Counted from the stretch's first letter, positions 1 to 17,935 are shown. The stretch is DNA of 50,000 nt from Chondrilla cf. caribensis (GCA_964020155.1 OZ026555.1:1642515-1692514), one strand, 5' to 3'. Notes: generated by a model not told the origin, from the sequence alone. Program-made: numbers and translations.

Positions 1-798
1 TATTATATGGTATACATCAAAATCTTTGTGTATGGAGTCAACCCATGTAATCTTGAATTATTTATGGTATATGTTTCCTTCCACATTCACCTACCCACAT
101 GTGAATACTTCTATGTATGTCAAGGTACATGCCAATGTATATATGTGGTTTGTTTCGTGGGCAGATCAACGTGTAAAGTGTGCAAAAATCTGTGCTATTT
201 TTTACACAGTTCCCATAATATTGCACACTTCACTCTGCTATTGTTGTTGAAATTTCACACCTGGATCAATCAATTACCATAGCATACAGATACTTTTGAT
301 TATATTGAACATACCACATAATAGCTAAAGTAACTTTGGGCGAAGCCCTCATAAACAATTAAACGAAGTGTATATCTGCTACAACCCGCCCAAAGTTACT
401 TTAGCTATTACATATTATATATTATATATTATGTGATATATTGTGTGTTTGTCTGCCATTGCCATGGTAACGAACTAGTTATACCTGTGGTTCATTGGGG
501 ATATACTCCCGGATGTGGACCTACCACAGGATGGTGTCAATTGACCTAGCATCACATCTATGACCTCAAAGCACATGTTGTGGACTTTTGTACAATTCTT
601 TGGTGAATTGGAGACAGATTACGTATGTATCACCCAATTACTTGGAATTCTGCCAAAATATAATACTCAACCTTGGGTTCACCTTTTTGAGTATTCTATT
701 TGATAACTGCTACTTTCATTATATGTACGTATATTCTCATATTTATGTATGTATAATTAAACGTGTACTATAATAATTTTGATTGTCCATCTATACAG
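1..798. other. Left flank, probable intron of the truncated membrane-protein gene
   Basis: No convincing exon was found here. By comparison with the complete downstream copy, the first three exons of the truncated gene should lie to the left of this window, so this stretch is probably intron. It contains a short inverted repeat (319-410) and AT-rich sequence around 411-440. The small open frames here lack splice context and paralogue support. Confidence 0.5.
319..410. repeat. Inverted repeat, 24-bp arms
   Basis: Bases 319-342 are the exact reverse complement of 387-410, with a 44-base loop between. The arms begin and end with TA. This could be a very short MITE or a hairpin. No coding role is seen. 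Confidence 0.75.
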
Positions 799-3738
799 GC
801 ACGACTAATCGTCACACTCCTCCTCTCTCCAATCAATATTATACTGGCCATTGTTGTTTTCTGGAAGATGGGGATTTTGCTCTTCCATTCCCTGGGAGCT
901 AACCCTGTGCTGCACAGTGAGTGGTATAGTTTAGTGGGCATTGTGCCCACATTGGTACCATACTGGGGTGTGTTCTGTACATGGTGTACGATTGTGGTCT
1001 GTATGGTATGTACTGCATGGTAAATGGTGTACATGTGTGCTCTGTACAATACATAATGTACATACGTATGTGTTCTGTGAAGTACATGGTGTACATGTGT
1101 GCTCTGTATGGTAAATGGTGTACATGTGTGCTCTGTATGGTACATGGTGTACATGTGTGTTCTGTACAATACATGGTGTACATGTGTGCTCTGTATGGTA
1201 AATGGTGTACATGTGTGCTCTGTATGGTACATGGTGTACATGTGTGCTCTGTATGGTAAATGGTGTACATGTGTGCTCTGTATGGTAAATGGTGTACATG
1301 TATGTTCTGTGAAGTACATGGTGTACATGTGTGCTCTGTATGGTACATAGTGTACATGTGTGCTCTGTATGGTACATAGTGTACATGTGTGCTCTGTATG
1401 GTACATAGTGTACATGTGTGCTCTGTATGGTACATAGTGTACATGTGTGTTCTGTGAAGTACGTACATGGTGTACATGTATGGTCTGTAACGTACGTACA
1501 TGTGTGTTCTGTACAGATTATAGTGTATATGTGTGTTCTGTACACAGGGGTGTAGGAGCAGGTGGGGCTGGCTGGGTTTTGGCCCACCACTTTTGGGGTT
1601 ACCATTGAAAAGTACCAGTATCAGTAGGTTGCCTATTGTTACTGGCAGAACATGCTACAATCTGATGCATTTAATTTCGAGCATTATACAAAGTTTAAAG
1701 GCTATGACCAAATCTATTTCAATTACAATTACTCTCACACAAATCCTCTGACAAATTTCTTCGTGTTACCATCATGACAGCCATTTTGTACCAATTGTGC
1801 AATATGCGTGAAGGCGACATAGATGCCTTTTTTCTTATTTTTTTCAATATAATTATTATCAGAGCACTTACATCTGTCTTGAAGTACATATAAATAGGTA
1901 AGCATGATTGTACCATATAGCGGAAATTTTTTGCGGATTTCGCAATTGGCCTAACATCCACAATTTTTTTCCCGTGAATTAGGCATTTTTGTTGTTCTAT
2001 CATGTGACTGTGGCCAGCATCTGCGAAAATTTTATCTGCTAATTTTCATTTTTGAAACCATCCACGAAAATTTGGTCCTGTGAAAATTTCCCGCCGTACA
2101 GGATTAAATGAAGATATTGAAATGGATAGACAATAACACCATTGCTTTAGATGCATCTTGTCTTCGCTTTAGCTCTAGAACGCTTTTGTGAACGAATCTA
2201 TTATATGAAGGCTAATTTGTATGTATGAATGTAGAATGTATTGACGTTTTAATTCAAGTTGAGTTCCTGTGCATCACTGCTAAATTAACATGAAATGCAT
2301 GTGAACTGAGCATAATATGAGTGGATACATAGTATATATATAGTAGGGTCTCATGGGCATAAATTTTACTACATTTGATTTTGTAAAATTGGCCCTACCA
2401 CTTGTTTCAAGCTTTCTACACCCCTGCTACTAAACCGAATTGCACTTTGATATCTTCTGTTCTTTAGAGGCGTACAAGTGGACAAGAGTGTTGTCTTCTT
2501 CTGTGAAATTGAACTTTGAAGCATTAGTATGTTTGCTAGCATGTATACATTCTTACACCTATGTACCATGTACACTCTCACTCTGTGAGATAATGGTAAA
2601 ACCTATTAGGTGATAATAAGTGTCGATTATCTCAATAATTGCTTATTATATACATCCCTCTCCCTTTTCCACCCACTGCAGACCTCTCTCTTTGTGTTGG
2701 TGGTAACAAGAGGCCTCCTGCCTATCGGTGTGAACCCCTTAGCTCCACATCCTGCTGAGTTGGCCATCGTCTGCCTCCTCTTCCTAGCTGGTGTGCTGGG
2801 CATAGTCTTCAACACCATTGGAGTGAGTCACTGTAACGCTCACAACTCATACTATCATATCTACATCCATGCATCTGTATTTTCAGGGTGTATGTGTGCA
2901 TGTACATATGTACATACGTACACACATATAGGCTAAATGAGTAATATTATTCTAGTGTAACCAAACATTCATGCTGTACTTGAATGATTTGCTAAATTTT
3001 CATCCAAATTTTGACAATTCCAGAAATGTTTTTGTGTACATAATAGTTTTCCACTATATTATCTGTAGCATGCTAATCAGTGATGTGTAAGTATATGCGC
3101 ATGTGAGTAAGCATTTGATGTTTGAGATACTGGATACTATAAATTAATATGTTTACTCATCTTGTACTTGTAACAACTTCTTTGGGGTAATTAAACTGGC
3201 TATCAGTCTTTTGACATGACAATACATGTATACATGTACAGAGTCGTTTGTGTGTGTTCGTCTTTATAGAGAGGCACTCTTATGCTAGTACTGCTTCCTT
3301 CAGGTGTCATGGCATTCTACGTGTAAACTGATTAATTGTTGAATCCAGTGTTTATCCATGTACTTGTCTGCACGCACACGCACACACACACACACACAGG
3401 TGTACATGGAAAAGAAGATTTTCTCAATAGGTTATCTTGTGATTCAGCTCTGTACAACTGTATATTATGTTTTCAGGATTATATGGGTGAGTTGCACTGC
3501 ATGTACATATGTTGTATTCTGTGTATGTTAGTATTTTCAATGATTTCGTATGCATGACGATCACATGCTCCCTTATATCCTCTCCCTTATGTACGTAAAT
3601 GTGTGTGTGTGTTATGGGTGTTACTGTCTATCCTACAGACTTCCATCTCTTGGAAAGAAAATTTTGACACTGTCAATCAAAACGAAACCTTTGATGCTAC
3701 AGCTGTCAATGCTGTCATCTTCATGTTACCTAGTAGGT

Positions 3739-3783
<45 letters not shown>

Positions 3784-4076
3784 CTGTATGTTAGTCAATT
3801 GATGGTTTTGTCATCATCAATACTTTGCAGGTTTTGTTGGGATTCTTTTGACAATGATTATAATTCCAGTCTACTACATTGTCATGAAGAACTACGGAAA
3901 GGGCTTGAAAGATAGATGTAAGTGACTGTGTACATGTGTGTGTACGTGTGTGTGCATACGTGTGTGCGTGCATGAGTGTGTATGTGCACATGTGTATATT
4001 TACATTTGTGTATATATTATATCACAGCTTATCAGTGTCATTTTATTATGTCTCATTTTTTGTAGTTTTTGGTTAA
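799..4076 (+). CDS. Multi-pass membrane protein, upstream tandem copy, 5' end outside window
   Basis: Seven exons are visible: 799-916, 2468-2526, 2682-2822, 3400-3486, 3639-3732, 3831-3917 and 4066-4076. Exon lengths (118, 59, 141, 87, 94, 87, 11 nt) and phases match the last seven exons of the complete copy at 4596-10900 exactly. The translated part carries about five hydrophobic segments, including the conserved runs LSPINIILAIVVFWKMG and GLLPIGVNPLAPHPAEL. The last exon adds only FFG before TAA at 4074-4076. Another frame of that exon stays open longer, but the codon phase set by the previous exon excludes it. Likely an integral membrane protein. I do not recognise a characterised family; it may be one of the conserved animal multi-pass proteins of unknown function. 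The first three exons are missing because of the window edge, so nothing can be said about its start. Confidence 0.8.
1015..1545. repeat. 30-bp minisatellite, about 17 units, intronic
   Basis: A unit of about 30 bp containing GTGTACATGTGTGCTCTGTA repeats through this intron of the upstream membrane-protein gene. Since 30 is a multiple of 3, several frames stay open by chance, giving long repetitive open frames that are not genes. A short related array lies in the same intron of the second copy (8190-8335). Confidence 0.85.
1905..2105. mobile_element. MITE-like interspersed element
   Basis: An approximately 200-bp AT-rich block with imperfect inverted ends: the left end has a GCGGAAATTTTTT motif and the right end AAAATTTCCCGCCGTACAG. 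It lies in the intron between 916 and 2468. No open frame is present. The call rests on the end symmetry only. Confidence 0.4.
3363..3399. repeat. (CA)n tract abutting a splice acceptor
   Basis: A CA/CG-rich dinucleotide tract runs straight into the AG acceptor of the exon at 3400. The same arrangement is much longer in the second gene copy (9451-9575). Confidence 0.8.
3742..3783. repeat. (TG)n microsatellite, intronic
   Basis: Pure TG dinucleotide tract a few bases downstream of the donor at 3733. Confidence 0.9.
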
Positions 4077-4119
4077 GAACAATCTCCAGCAGTGGACCCC
4101 AATTGTCACTTGTATATAG

Positions 4120-4595
4120 TGTGCAGTGAATAGGGTAATTATCCAAGCAAACTGATCATGAGTGGTATACACACCTGCGTGTAGTCAGCTGTGGGTGATT
4201 TTTGTATTGAGTCTTCATTCCAATCATTGCATTTTGGCAGTAATAAATAATTATTCATGCATTTGGTGTGACATCAAAAGTTTTAAGTTTTGTAGAAGCA
4301 GTTTGCTGTTGTAGTAATTTCCACACTCGTAAAGTCTTGTTGAAGCCACCGGAGGAGATGGGTCGCTCTCTTGCCAAACAGTCCATCCCTGTGACAGGAT
4401 CCTGATGACCAAACCTGCCATGGTGAGGAAGGAAAGAGGCATGCAGTGGAACTCAGCAATAAGTATAAACTCCTCTCTCTCTAGCTGTATGGACATAGAA
4501 ATCGGTGCGTCTAGACTCGGAAGTGTGTCACGTGGAGGGAGTCCCCTTGTCATGTGACTCGTTTGCAGTGACAGGAACTCGGGAGGTGGGTCAGC
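4120..4595. other. Intergenic region between tandem membrane-protein copies
   Basis: This holds the 3' flank of the upstream copy, including an AATAAA at 4242-4247, and the presumed promoter and 5' UTR of the second copy. A minus-strand open frame across 4251-4607 has no splice or family support. Confidence 0.5.
4242..4247 (+). promoter_or_regulatory. Candidate polyadenylation signal
   Basis: AATAAA lies 166 nt downstream of the stop codon of the upstream membrane-protein gene and about 350 nt before the start of the next copy. Position and motif fit; usage is unproven. Confidence 0.4.
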
Positions 4596-10900
<6,305 letters not shown>

Positions 10901-11463
10901 GAACAACCTCCAAGCAGTGAACCTTGTAGTAGCAAGTAGCCTGAACCCTGTGCTCAGTCTGAGGGACTGTGTTAGGCCACACACACACCTGCTGCACAAT
11001 CTCACTTACACAATGCAAATTATACATACGTACATATGTAGTGTGTTTAATACCAATTGTGGGTATATATGCATGTGTTGTGATCAGATTCATGTGCTAT
11101 GGTGGATATCTAGTCTTGCATTGCCAGACCTCATCTCTTCCACACAGAGGAGAGACATCTTTCTCACTAGTCTGGAAGCATGAGACTGAGAGAGCTAGTT
11201 GATATCTGAGTAGTTGGAATGATTTCAAGCTAGCCTAAAGCTCATGCACTAGAAACTGTTTTACACATCTGATGGTATCGTATCAATGGAGGAATAGTTT
11301 ATAACAAACACATCGATATATACGGGCATGTCACTCCTGCATGCTACATACATGTACATGTATTGTATTCGATATAATAATAGCGTGTATAATAAGAATG
11401 ATGTCAGACTTTCAATATAGGGGGACCCCCCTGCAAGCTTCCTGGAAGAGATTTGAGCGTAAC
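10901..11463. other. Intergenic region
   Basis: 3' flank of the membrane-protein gene and upstream region of the Cys-rich gene at 11464. An open frame runs on from the last membrane-protein exon to about 11183 but is out of phase with it. No other feature is seen. Confidence 0.5.
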
Positions 11464-11883
11464 ATGGGGGTAGACAAGCAAGGAAAGGATCGCGGTGGCT
11501 GTAAAGAGGAAGGTTGTGAGTGTACCGAATATGAGCGTACGGAGAAAAGCGCAAAGTGTGGTACATGTAAGCACGTCCCCGCCAAACACGTATTGAAAGG
11601 CATTACGCGTCCTCCAGCTGGTTTTACCGCGTGTTATCGTTGCCGAAATTTCTACTCAGAAGAAAAACACGGAATGTGTTACCACTGTCACCAAAGATCT
11701 CAATGTGAAGCTTCTTCTTGTAATGAGCCGTCGTTCATGGACCCCGAGTTTGGAGCCTTTGCCTACTGTAGCCCAGAGTGTAGGGATAGGGACTTGGTTG
11801 ATTCTGGTAAAGCTAAGGAGAACATCAAGAGAACATTGAACACTTTAAGAGATGAATATGAAAACAGACCGGGCAGAAAATAA
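11464..11883 (+). CDS. Small two-module zinc-finger protein, single exon
   Basis: A 139-aa protein in one exon. The ATG at 11464 is chosen because the residues after it (MGVDKQGKDRGGC) match the starts of three related genes here; the frame is also open for 41 codons upstream. Residues 13-39 carry the module C-x4-C-x-C-x11-C-x2-C-x-H-x4-H. Residues about 50-105 hold a second cluster, beginning CYRC and ending YCSPECRD, which matches the large finger of the genes at 14366 and 18805. A basic, helix-prone tail follows. The pattern suggests zinc binding; function is unknown. In the related gene at 14366 an intron separates these two modules, while here they are continuous, so this could be a retrocopy or the ancestral form. 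Confidence 0.7.
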   Translation: MGVDKQGKDRGGCKEEGCECTEYERTEKSAKCGTCKHVPAKHVLKGITRPPAGFTACYRCRNFYSEEKHGMCYHCHQRSQCEASSCNEPSFMDPEFGAFAYCSPECRDRDLVDSGKAKENIKRTLNTLRDEYENRPGRK

Positions 11884-12702
11884 GGCAATTATAAGCCATA
11901 AAACCTTTATTTTACATTGTGTCAACATGATTCTTTGTCTTGTCCCATCCCGTCAAATTCTCTGTTTTCTGTTATCGATCGCGATCTTTCTCAGGTGAAT
12001 GATGAGCGTGGTGTGATAATAATAATAATTCCTCACATATCAGTTGGTAGACAGCAGTTGCAATGCTAACTCTATATCTTTTGTATATTATATACACTGT
12101 ATTCATGTAAGTAATATTAGTAATAATTTACCTATTATTATTATTTATTTGCTCAGTTCCCTTGTATAAATACATTGCTTCAATATAATTTTTATTATTT
12201 TGTTTACTATTTCCATTTCGAAGTCCACTCAACATCATATGCATACAGTGCAATATGTGTGGAATTGCCTGATATTGTAGTCAAACTGTGTACATAATAG
12301 TGAAGGCATAAGGTACAGAGGTTCTCAGAAAGGGTTGAATCCCGTTAATAACACGTATATATATATATAATATAGTACATTTGGCATTAAATTGGAGATT
12401 TATTTACATATTATAAATACAGTAAAAACTTTGATTCATTACATATAATATTGTAATATGTCGCATGTATATGTACATAATATGTGTACAATATTGTTTC
12501 TGTTTGAATCAAAAGCCTATAAACTATCGGTATCTTGATGTGTGAGGCTTGGGGCAAAGGCAAGGGTGAATGCATAGTGGATAGAGGAAACTTATCCAAG
12601 CAAACTGAATGCTAGTTACAGCTAAGGGTGATCTTTATATCAAAGGAACATTTTAACCATTAACTTTATTGTTAAAAATCAAGTTTGCATATTTTGTGTA
12701 AA
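11884..12702. other. Convergent intergenic region
   Basis: Lies between the 3' ends of a plus-strand and a minus-strand gene. It is AT-rich with runs such as an (AT)n stretch near 12357-12370. No gene, RNA or clear repeat family is seen. Confidence 0.5.
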
Positions 12703-13208
12703 TCACGAGTATCCCACTTTATGATGACGAAATTGTGGGGAGGATGGTTTCGGCCCTGATGGAGGTTGGGGGGATGGTTTGGATCCTGATGGAGGTCTTT
12801 GGTAGGATGGTTTGGACCCTGATGGAGGTCGATAGGAGGATGGTTTCGGCCCTGATGGAGGTCGATAGGAGGATAGTTTGGACCCTGATGGAGGTTGTGG
12901 GGACTCACTACTGTAGTGCATTTGTCTCTTCTCTTCCAGAGCTTCAGACAGCTTCTTCTCGTACTTTGGAAGATAATGATTGTCACGGCACTGTCCACTA
13001 CAGTACTTAAATTCTCCTAATTCATTGTCATAGTAACGTGGTCGACCACATCCACTTTTACAAAGCTTCACTGCATATTGTTGTCTAACTGTAGTGGGAG
13101 AGTGGTTGCCATAGTGCCCATTGCCATAGTGAAGTTTACCATAGTGTTGACGTTGGGAGATTGAGTGAGAGCTGAAATTCGCAGCTAATCCAGCAACACT
13201 GCTCCAAG
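12703..13208 (-). CDS. Zinc-finger exon with proline-rich repeats (terminal exon)
   Basis: A 168-aa terminal exon. The acceptor is the AG at 13210-13209 on the minus strand and the stop is at 12703. From its start there is a His/Tyr/Gly-rich stretch (repeats of HYG). Then comes a finger of the C-x3-C type, KLCKSGCGRPRYYDNELG, followed by YCSGQCRDN, the same kind as in the genes at 37963 and 44854. A coiled-coil-like basic helix follows. The end is a run of about six 12-residue repeats of the PPSGSKPS type, encoded by a 36-bp minisatellite. The acceptor phase (two bases complete a codon) needs an upstream exon ending in phase 1. The Cys-rich frame at 14199 is the natural candidate, but I could not find a matching donor in it. 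Confidence 0.55.
12735..12895 (-). repeat. Coding 36-bp minisatellite (Pro-rich)
   Basis: Units of about 33-36 bp encode PPSG(S/P)KPS-type repeats inside the exon at 12703-13208. Copy number is likely to vary between individuals. Confidence 0.7.
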
Positions 13209-13301
13209 CTATGTATACAAAGATACAAACACGGTATTAAATTATTGAAATGTACACAGTAAAGCACTTGTCATTTATTATTATGATACATTTCTGTAAT
13301 A

Positions 13302-13461
13302 CAGTGAATTCTCATTAATCTGCCAAACTTTTTAATCCGCCAAAATTTCCCAGTACCAGTATAATGTACAAGTACCAATGAATATCCAGTTAATCCGCCA
13401 AACTTGTTAATCCACCATATTCTTTGAAAACAAATTGGGGTGGATTAACGAGTATTCAATG
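13302..13461. mobile_element. pogo/Tigger-like MITE with TA target duplication
   Basis: A 160-bp element whose ends are inverted repeats: left CAGTGAATTCTCATTAATC, right the reverse complement of CATTGAATACTCGTTAATC. It is flanked on both sides by TA. It has no open frame. A truncated relative in the opposite orientation lies at 37749-37867. TA duplication and the CAGT-type ends fit the Tc1/mariner-pogo superfamily. Confidence 0.65.
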
Positions 13462-13965
13462 TACCACTGTGTCAGTATATAGTGTCATAAAATGAAGAAC
13501 AGTAACATTAATTGCATTATAAGATTCATACTGTAGTTGTAATATTGTTGCCATGGTGATAATTACATCACAGGATCTATATACTTATTAAGTAATGTTA
13601 TCACAAGGTTTAAAAGGACCATGACATGATCTTACAATGCACCAGATCGCGCACAACAGCGTACCATACGTGCAATATTTCCAACAGGTTACGAACTATT
13701 GATTTATAAATATCAAGGCATTGGATAGGTGAATCACAGCATCAACATCAGTCACCTCAGGTCATGATTATCATAAGATGACAGAAACGTCTAATTTCAC
13801 ACTGTACCAAGTTCGGATGATTCGAGTTTACAGGGGCGCCGGGTATGTAAGTCAACAAAGACGGGATAAGCTGACAAATTGATGGCTGTACTGTTTAGCA
13901 TCGCACAATGGCGACTCGAGATGCAGTCTCCATGCATATTATAACATAATAACATCTAATAACAG

Positions 13966-14199
13966 TTAGTTATTCGTACACTGGTCAGGATCAGGTCTGC
14001 TGACGATCAACGTTCTCCTACTCGCTTTGGGGCTGGCTCCTGTTCGTCCCGGTAAGGGCTGAGAAACAGTCTTGGCCATGTGGACCGTGGGGAGGTGTCC
14101 ACAGGAACATTTGTGACTGGAGCTAGGTTTGAAGTCTGTACAGGGACAATGCGATTCCTTACAAATTCCTCGGTCAACTCCTCTCTTATCTACCCCCAT
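13966..14199 (-). CDS. Cys/His N-terminal module protein or first exon
   Basis: A 77-residue open frame from the ATG at 14199. It starts MGVDKRGVDRGIC and carries the shared module C-x4-C-x-C-x10-C-x-C-x-H-x4-H in its first 40 residues; the second Cys pair is one residue tighter than in the relatives. A basic Ser/Thr tail follows. It may be a complete small protein or the first exon of the gene ending at 12703; no clear donor of the right phase is visible. It lies head to head with the gene at 14366. Confidence 0.55.
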   Translation of the reverse strand: MGVDKRGVDRGICKESHCPCTDFKPSSSHKCSCGHLPTVHMAKTVSQPLPGRTGASPKASRRTLIVSRPDPDQCTNN

Positions 14200-14365
14200 G
14201 CATGTACTGTTAGTCTACCAGTCTACGGTACCGTCAAAGCGAACTGTTTTGGAGGGACTTTCTCTTTGTCGAGTTACGCGGTAGGTATTACACACGGGAC
14301 TTTCCCTATTTCCAGGAATTCGTACGGCGTTTAGGTAGGTAGGTAGGTATACTTCGAGAAGAAAG
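14200..14365. promoter_or_regulatory. Compact bidirectional promoter region
   Basis: Only 166 bases separate the divergent start codons of two genes with the same N-terminal Cys/His module (minus at 14199, plus at 14366). The region must hold both 5' UTRs and core promoters. It has a short GGTAGGTAGGTAGGTA run near 14334-14348 but no clear TATA box. Confidence 0.45.
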
Positions 14366-17047
14366 ATGGGATTTGACAAACAGAACGTAAACCGTGGAAG
14401 GTGTACGGAACCTGGTTGTGACTGTGAGGATTATAAACGTACTGGAGATGGTAGCCGTTGTTCTACTTGTCGTCACGTAGCGGTTAAGCATGGTGGTGAG
14501 TTTAAGCATCTGCGATGTTATAATATCTATATATGGTGACAAGAATAGCGTTCTGCGTGTAGCTTAATTATGTTAAACTTGATAGATTTGAAATAACACT
14601 AGGTAAATGTAACAGTTCAAACTGCCAATGACCTCTAATTAAATCAATGGGTTTAAATTGAGATATTATACGTAGGCTTACATCTAGATATTGATACACT
14701 ATAATCTGCCGTACGATTTTCGTAGAATTGGTATGGAAGATTATTTAATCAGTGTCTTATTCTGCTCATTAGCTAGACCTCTAAGACTGTCATACCCGTT
14801 TCAATCCATCCATCTGCATATTCAAATGCTAAAAGATGTATACAGCCAAGGTGTGACAATATTGCAATATTTCCTCTATTTATGTTCATAAGGCTGCATT
14901 ATGTGGTCCTCAACAAATGCAACTGTGCTTTTATAAAGGGTTCACTTGTGTTCTCTATGTAGCCATACACACGGATGCCACTGGTATGCACAAAGCTGCC
15001 ACAAACCTCCCAGCACACTATTCAGAGGATCATGACGTGAAAGAGTGCTATCGATGCTCGTCTCAGTACTCTTTTTCCAAGCATGGTGCCTGTATAACCT
15101 GCTATCCAAGGGATCAGTGTTCCAACCCTAAGTGTACTGAGTTGGCATATTGCGATAAAGATCTCAGTAGCTTCAACTACTGTAGCCGAGAGTGTAGGGA
15201 TGAGTGTGAGTTGAAGGGGGCTAATGAACAATTAAGGAGAGCTCTGAAGGAGTTTGAGGTTGTCCCTGGACTACAGACTGCAAGCAGAGCACAAGAAGGA
15301 AGAAACGGGGACAAGAAAATCCATGGTCATGGTGTGGAAAACACATACATTGTTAGAGGAGTTACAGACATTATTGGGACCCCTCCTTATGCTTCAAGCA
15401 GGAACAACCCATCCACTCCTCATACAATCAGCAGTACTGGGAGCAGTCAGTCCTCTCCTCACACGACCAGTAACATGTCTGTTGGGAGTGCTAGTCAACC
15501 AACTACCTCTACCAGGACTATAATGCCTCAATCAGACACCAAAAGTACCATACCTGCAATTCCCCCAATTGTGATATCTCATCGGCAAAGTACCCAGACT
15601 TGCACCTCCCAACCTCAAAGTAAGATTCAATTTGAAATTTCTTGTCCAGAATAAGCTTACATGTATACCTGTGTGTATTTTGTATGATCATTCTGTCTAT
15701 TGATGTACCTATTATGCATGCTATATATTTGAAACAGTTATAATATTATTACAGTGTGTATGGACAGGTCATTATCATCAGAGTCGGACATATCAATATA
15801 CCTCAGTGAATTGGTCATCATTGCATGCAATGTCATACGTATGTACATGTGTGTCCATAAGCTGAGTTGTCACTTAAACTAAATAATTCCTCACTGTCTG
15901 CCTTGGTGATTGAAGCCTCCAAGCTGATAGTGTTGTACCTTTGTTTGTGTGTTTGTATGCATGTGCATGCATGTGTACGTATACACATGTAATACACATG
16001 CACGTTTATATTGACGATGTGTAATACCATAAAAGTATGTATAATAATAATATTATTATGTTTAAACTTTAAATTAAGCATATCAGGTAGTACACATGTA
16101 CATACATGAAATTAAAGTTTTAACATTTTTGATTATAACTGTACATACCTACTGTAGATTTACCTTGCTTCACTGCATTGTCAGTGCCTGCTAGTATCTT
16201 TCACTTGTCGAATACCACCTTTTATGACAGCATGAAGGGAATAAATATATGTGGAAGAACTGGAGTATGTTACTAAAGACGTACATACACAATGTGACTG
16301 TTCAACAATTTTTGATACTTGGTTTATGTAATGTTAGATCCTGATATCAGCCATCAAATTGGAAGAGGAAATGTGTGACTTAAAACTTCTTGATCTTGTG
16401 ACGCACATTGATAACAAGGTAATTAATGATATGATTGGGTATGATGGTAAAGTATGCCGAACCCGTGCACCAACAAGAGGAAAAGTATGGCTGATTGTTC
16501 AGAGAGCACACCACATCCCATCAGTAGAGGAACTAAGTGAGACAATCAAGTTTTCACCTTTGTACTATACTTACTATAATTATACCTCTGAGTCATGTAA
16601 ATTCTTTTTAATATATCTTATTGCTTCGTATTTTCACAGAAATGTCTTTCTTTGGTGGTGAGCATGTCCCCCGAACATGTACTTCCGAACTAGCAGCCGT
16701 TTCTTGTACATCAAAAGACCTCGAGGAATGTGATACTTTTCTTGGAGTCAGTATGGAAGGTGGAGTTGGCTATGGCAGTAAAAAGGTATATTTCACTTGA
16801 ACCCCTCTTACCGAATCATTGACCCTATTCCCACAATCAATTGTTATAGATTCGTAGTGTAGTTTATGGCTCTATGGGATGGAATATTGGACTCAGCATA
16901 CTTCATACTGTTGTGTCGGTTGCTATGGTTACAACTGAAAGAACATTGATTGGTCCAGAACGAAACTGGAGTTTTGAATACCTCCAGTCAAAAGCCAGGG
17001 AGAACTCAGGGATTTGTGCTTTATTACTGCTGATACAAAAACAATAA
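14366..17047 (+). CDS. Cys/His module, zinc finger, PDZ-like protein
   Basis: Six exons: 14366-14495, 14963-15619, 16158-16264, 16338-16536, 16640-16785 and 16850-17047; 478 aa with all phases closed. Residues 1-43 are the shared module (MGFDKQNVNRGRC, then CSTCRH). Exon 2 holds a Cys-rich finger ([27 protein letters not shown]) and a Ser/Thr/Gln/Pro-rich linker. Exons 3-4 resemble a PDZ fold: a hydrophobic strand ILISAI, then LLDLVTHIDNKVI, then GKVWLIVQR. Exons 5-6 are a conserved C-terminal block with NWSFEYLQS and no family I recognise. From exon 2 onward it is a paralogue of the gene at 18805, which has a kinase and coiled coil where this one has the small module. PDZ assignment is by pattern only. 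A role as an adaptor is inferred. Confidence 0.75.
14496..14962. other. Intron 1 of the 14366 gene
   Basis: Noncoding stretch between GTGAGT at 14496 and the AG at 14961-14962. Plus-strand open frames inside lack support. Nothing else is seen. Confidence 0.6.
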
Positions 17048-17480
17048 TATGTATTTTATATGGTTATGTACATTGCCTGAATTAGTCAGACTTAGATGCA
17101 TGTGTGTTCTTTAATACTATTAATTATAACAATGTGTGTGAGTTAATGTTGTGATAACCAATATAATAATGTGTATTGCAATTTATCTGGCATGTTAATT
17201 GTGATTACTCATGTAATAATAATAATGATATTAATATTGATAATGTAAGTACATATAATATACATTTTGACATACAATATTCATACACCTACATAATATT
17301 TCTGTGACATACATAATATAATATTTCATAATATAATATGTATACATAGGTTCTAAAACTACCCATGCATGCCACTACGATGCAGTATTGATAGAGTGCG
17401 AGTATAATGATTTGTAGTACGTGTACTAGAAGTACATATACCAGGATAAAAATTCTATTCATTGTCATTAATTGTCACTC
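17048..17480. other. AT-rich intergenic region
   Basis: 3' flank of the 14366 gene; strongly AT-rich with many ATAATA/TATAAT runs. Parts of it (around 17160-17210) reappear in diverged form near 18010-18080 and 18270-18320, showing that the 3' flank was duplicated together with the last exon. Confidence 0.5.
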
Positions 17481-17675
17481 CAAAATAAACCTAGGGAGGT
17501 CATGGTCTGAACACTTCATGACAATGATGTTGTGTGTGATGTTTACTATATGGTCTGAGTAACATCTCAGACAAGCAATTTCTTGCACCCTCCATTGTAG
17601 CCCATTAATATGTCTGGAGTAGCTGCAAAGTATTCACCTGATCCATATGCCTGTTTTTTCTCCTACCAGGTATTT
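17481..17675 (-). pseudogene. Decayed ADP-ribosyltransferase exon fragment
   Basis: On the minus strand this is clearly similar to the 3' part of the ART exons at 29780-30255 and 37963-38438 (about 200 bases). It covers the region around the second catalytic motif to near the C-terminus. Several substitutions and small deletions break the frame, and only the 3' half of the exon is present. It stops abruptly at about 17675 and is joined to a sense-strand relic of a different gene. It is non-functional as it stands. Confidence 0.7.
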
Positions 17676-17682
17676 TTGACAT

Positions 17683-17935
17683 GAACCAGTTTTATTCAAT
17701 CATACAACCAACTGTATTCCTACAATCAATTGCTATAGGGCACCTTATGGCTCTTCGGGATGGGATATTGGACTCACATTGCTATAATATTCTATTGTGT
17801 CTGTTGCTATGGTTACCACTGCAAAAAATTATTGGTCCAAAACCAAACTGGAGTTTTGGAACCATCAAGTCAACAGCCAGGGAGAACTCGGAGGATTTGT
17901 GCTTTATTACTGCTGTTAAGAAAATGATAGCTTTA
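17683..17935 (+). pseudogene. Decayed copy of the PDZ-like gene's last exon
   Basis: This matches the end of the last intron and the last exon of the 14366 and 18805 genes (compare 16802-17040 and 29221-29465), including an intact-looking TATAG acceptor at about 17735-17739 and a block coding for NWSF. The frame carries changes and no linked upstream exons exist. Confidence 0.7.

Noticed and set aside
768..1605. Long minus- and plus-strand open frames with Met-Tyr-Thr/His-Thr-Glu type repeats
   Set aside because: They are created by the 30-bp minisatellite, which keeps several frames open; no splice sites, start context or family support.
16265..16337. Continuation of the PDZ-like exon through GTATGT
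   Set aside because: Good donor and acceptor signals with matching phase in both paralogues show a short 73-base intron.
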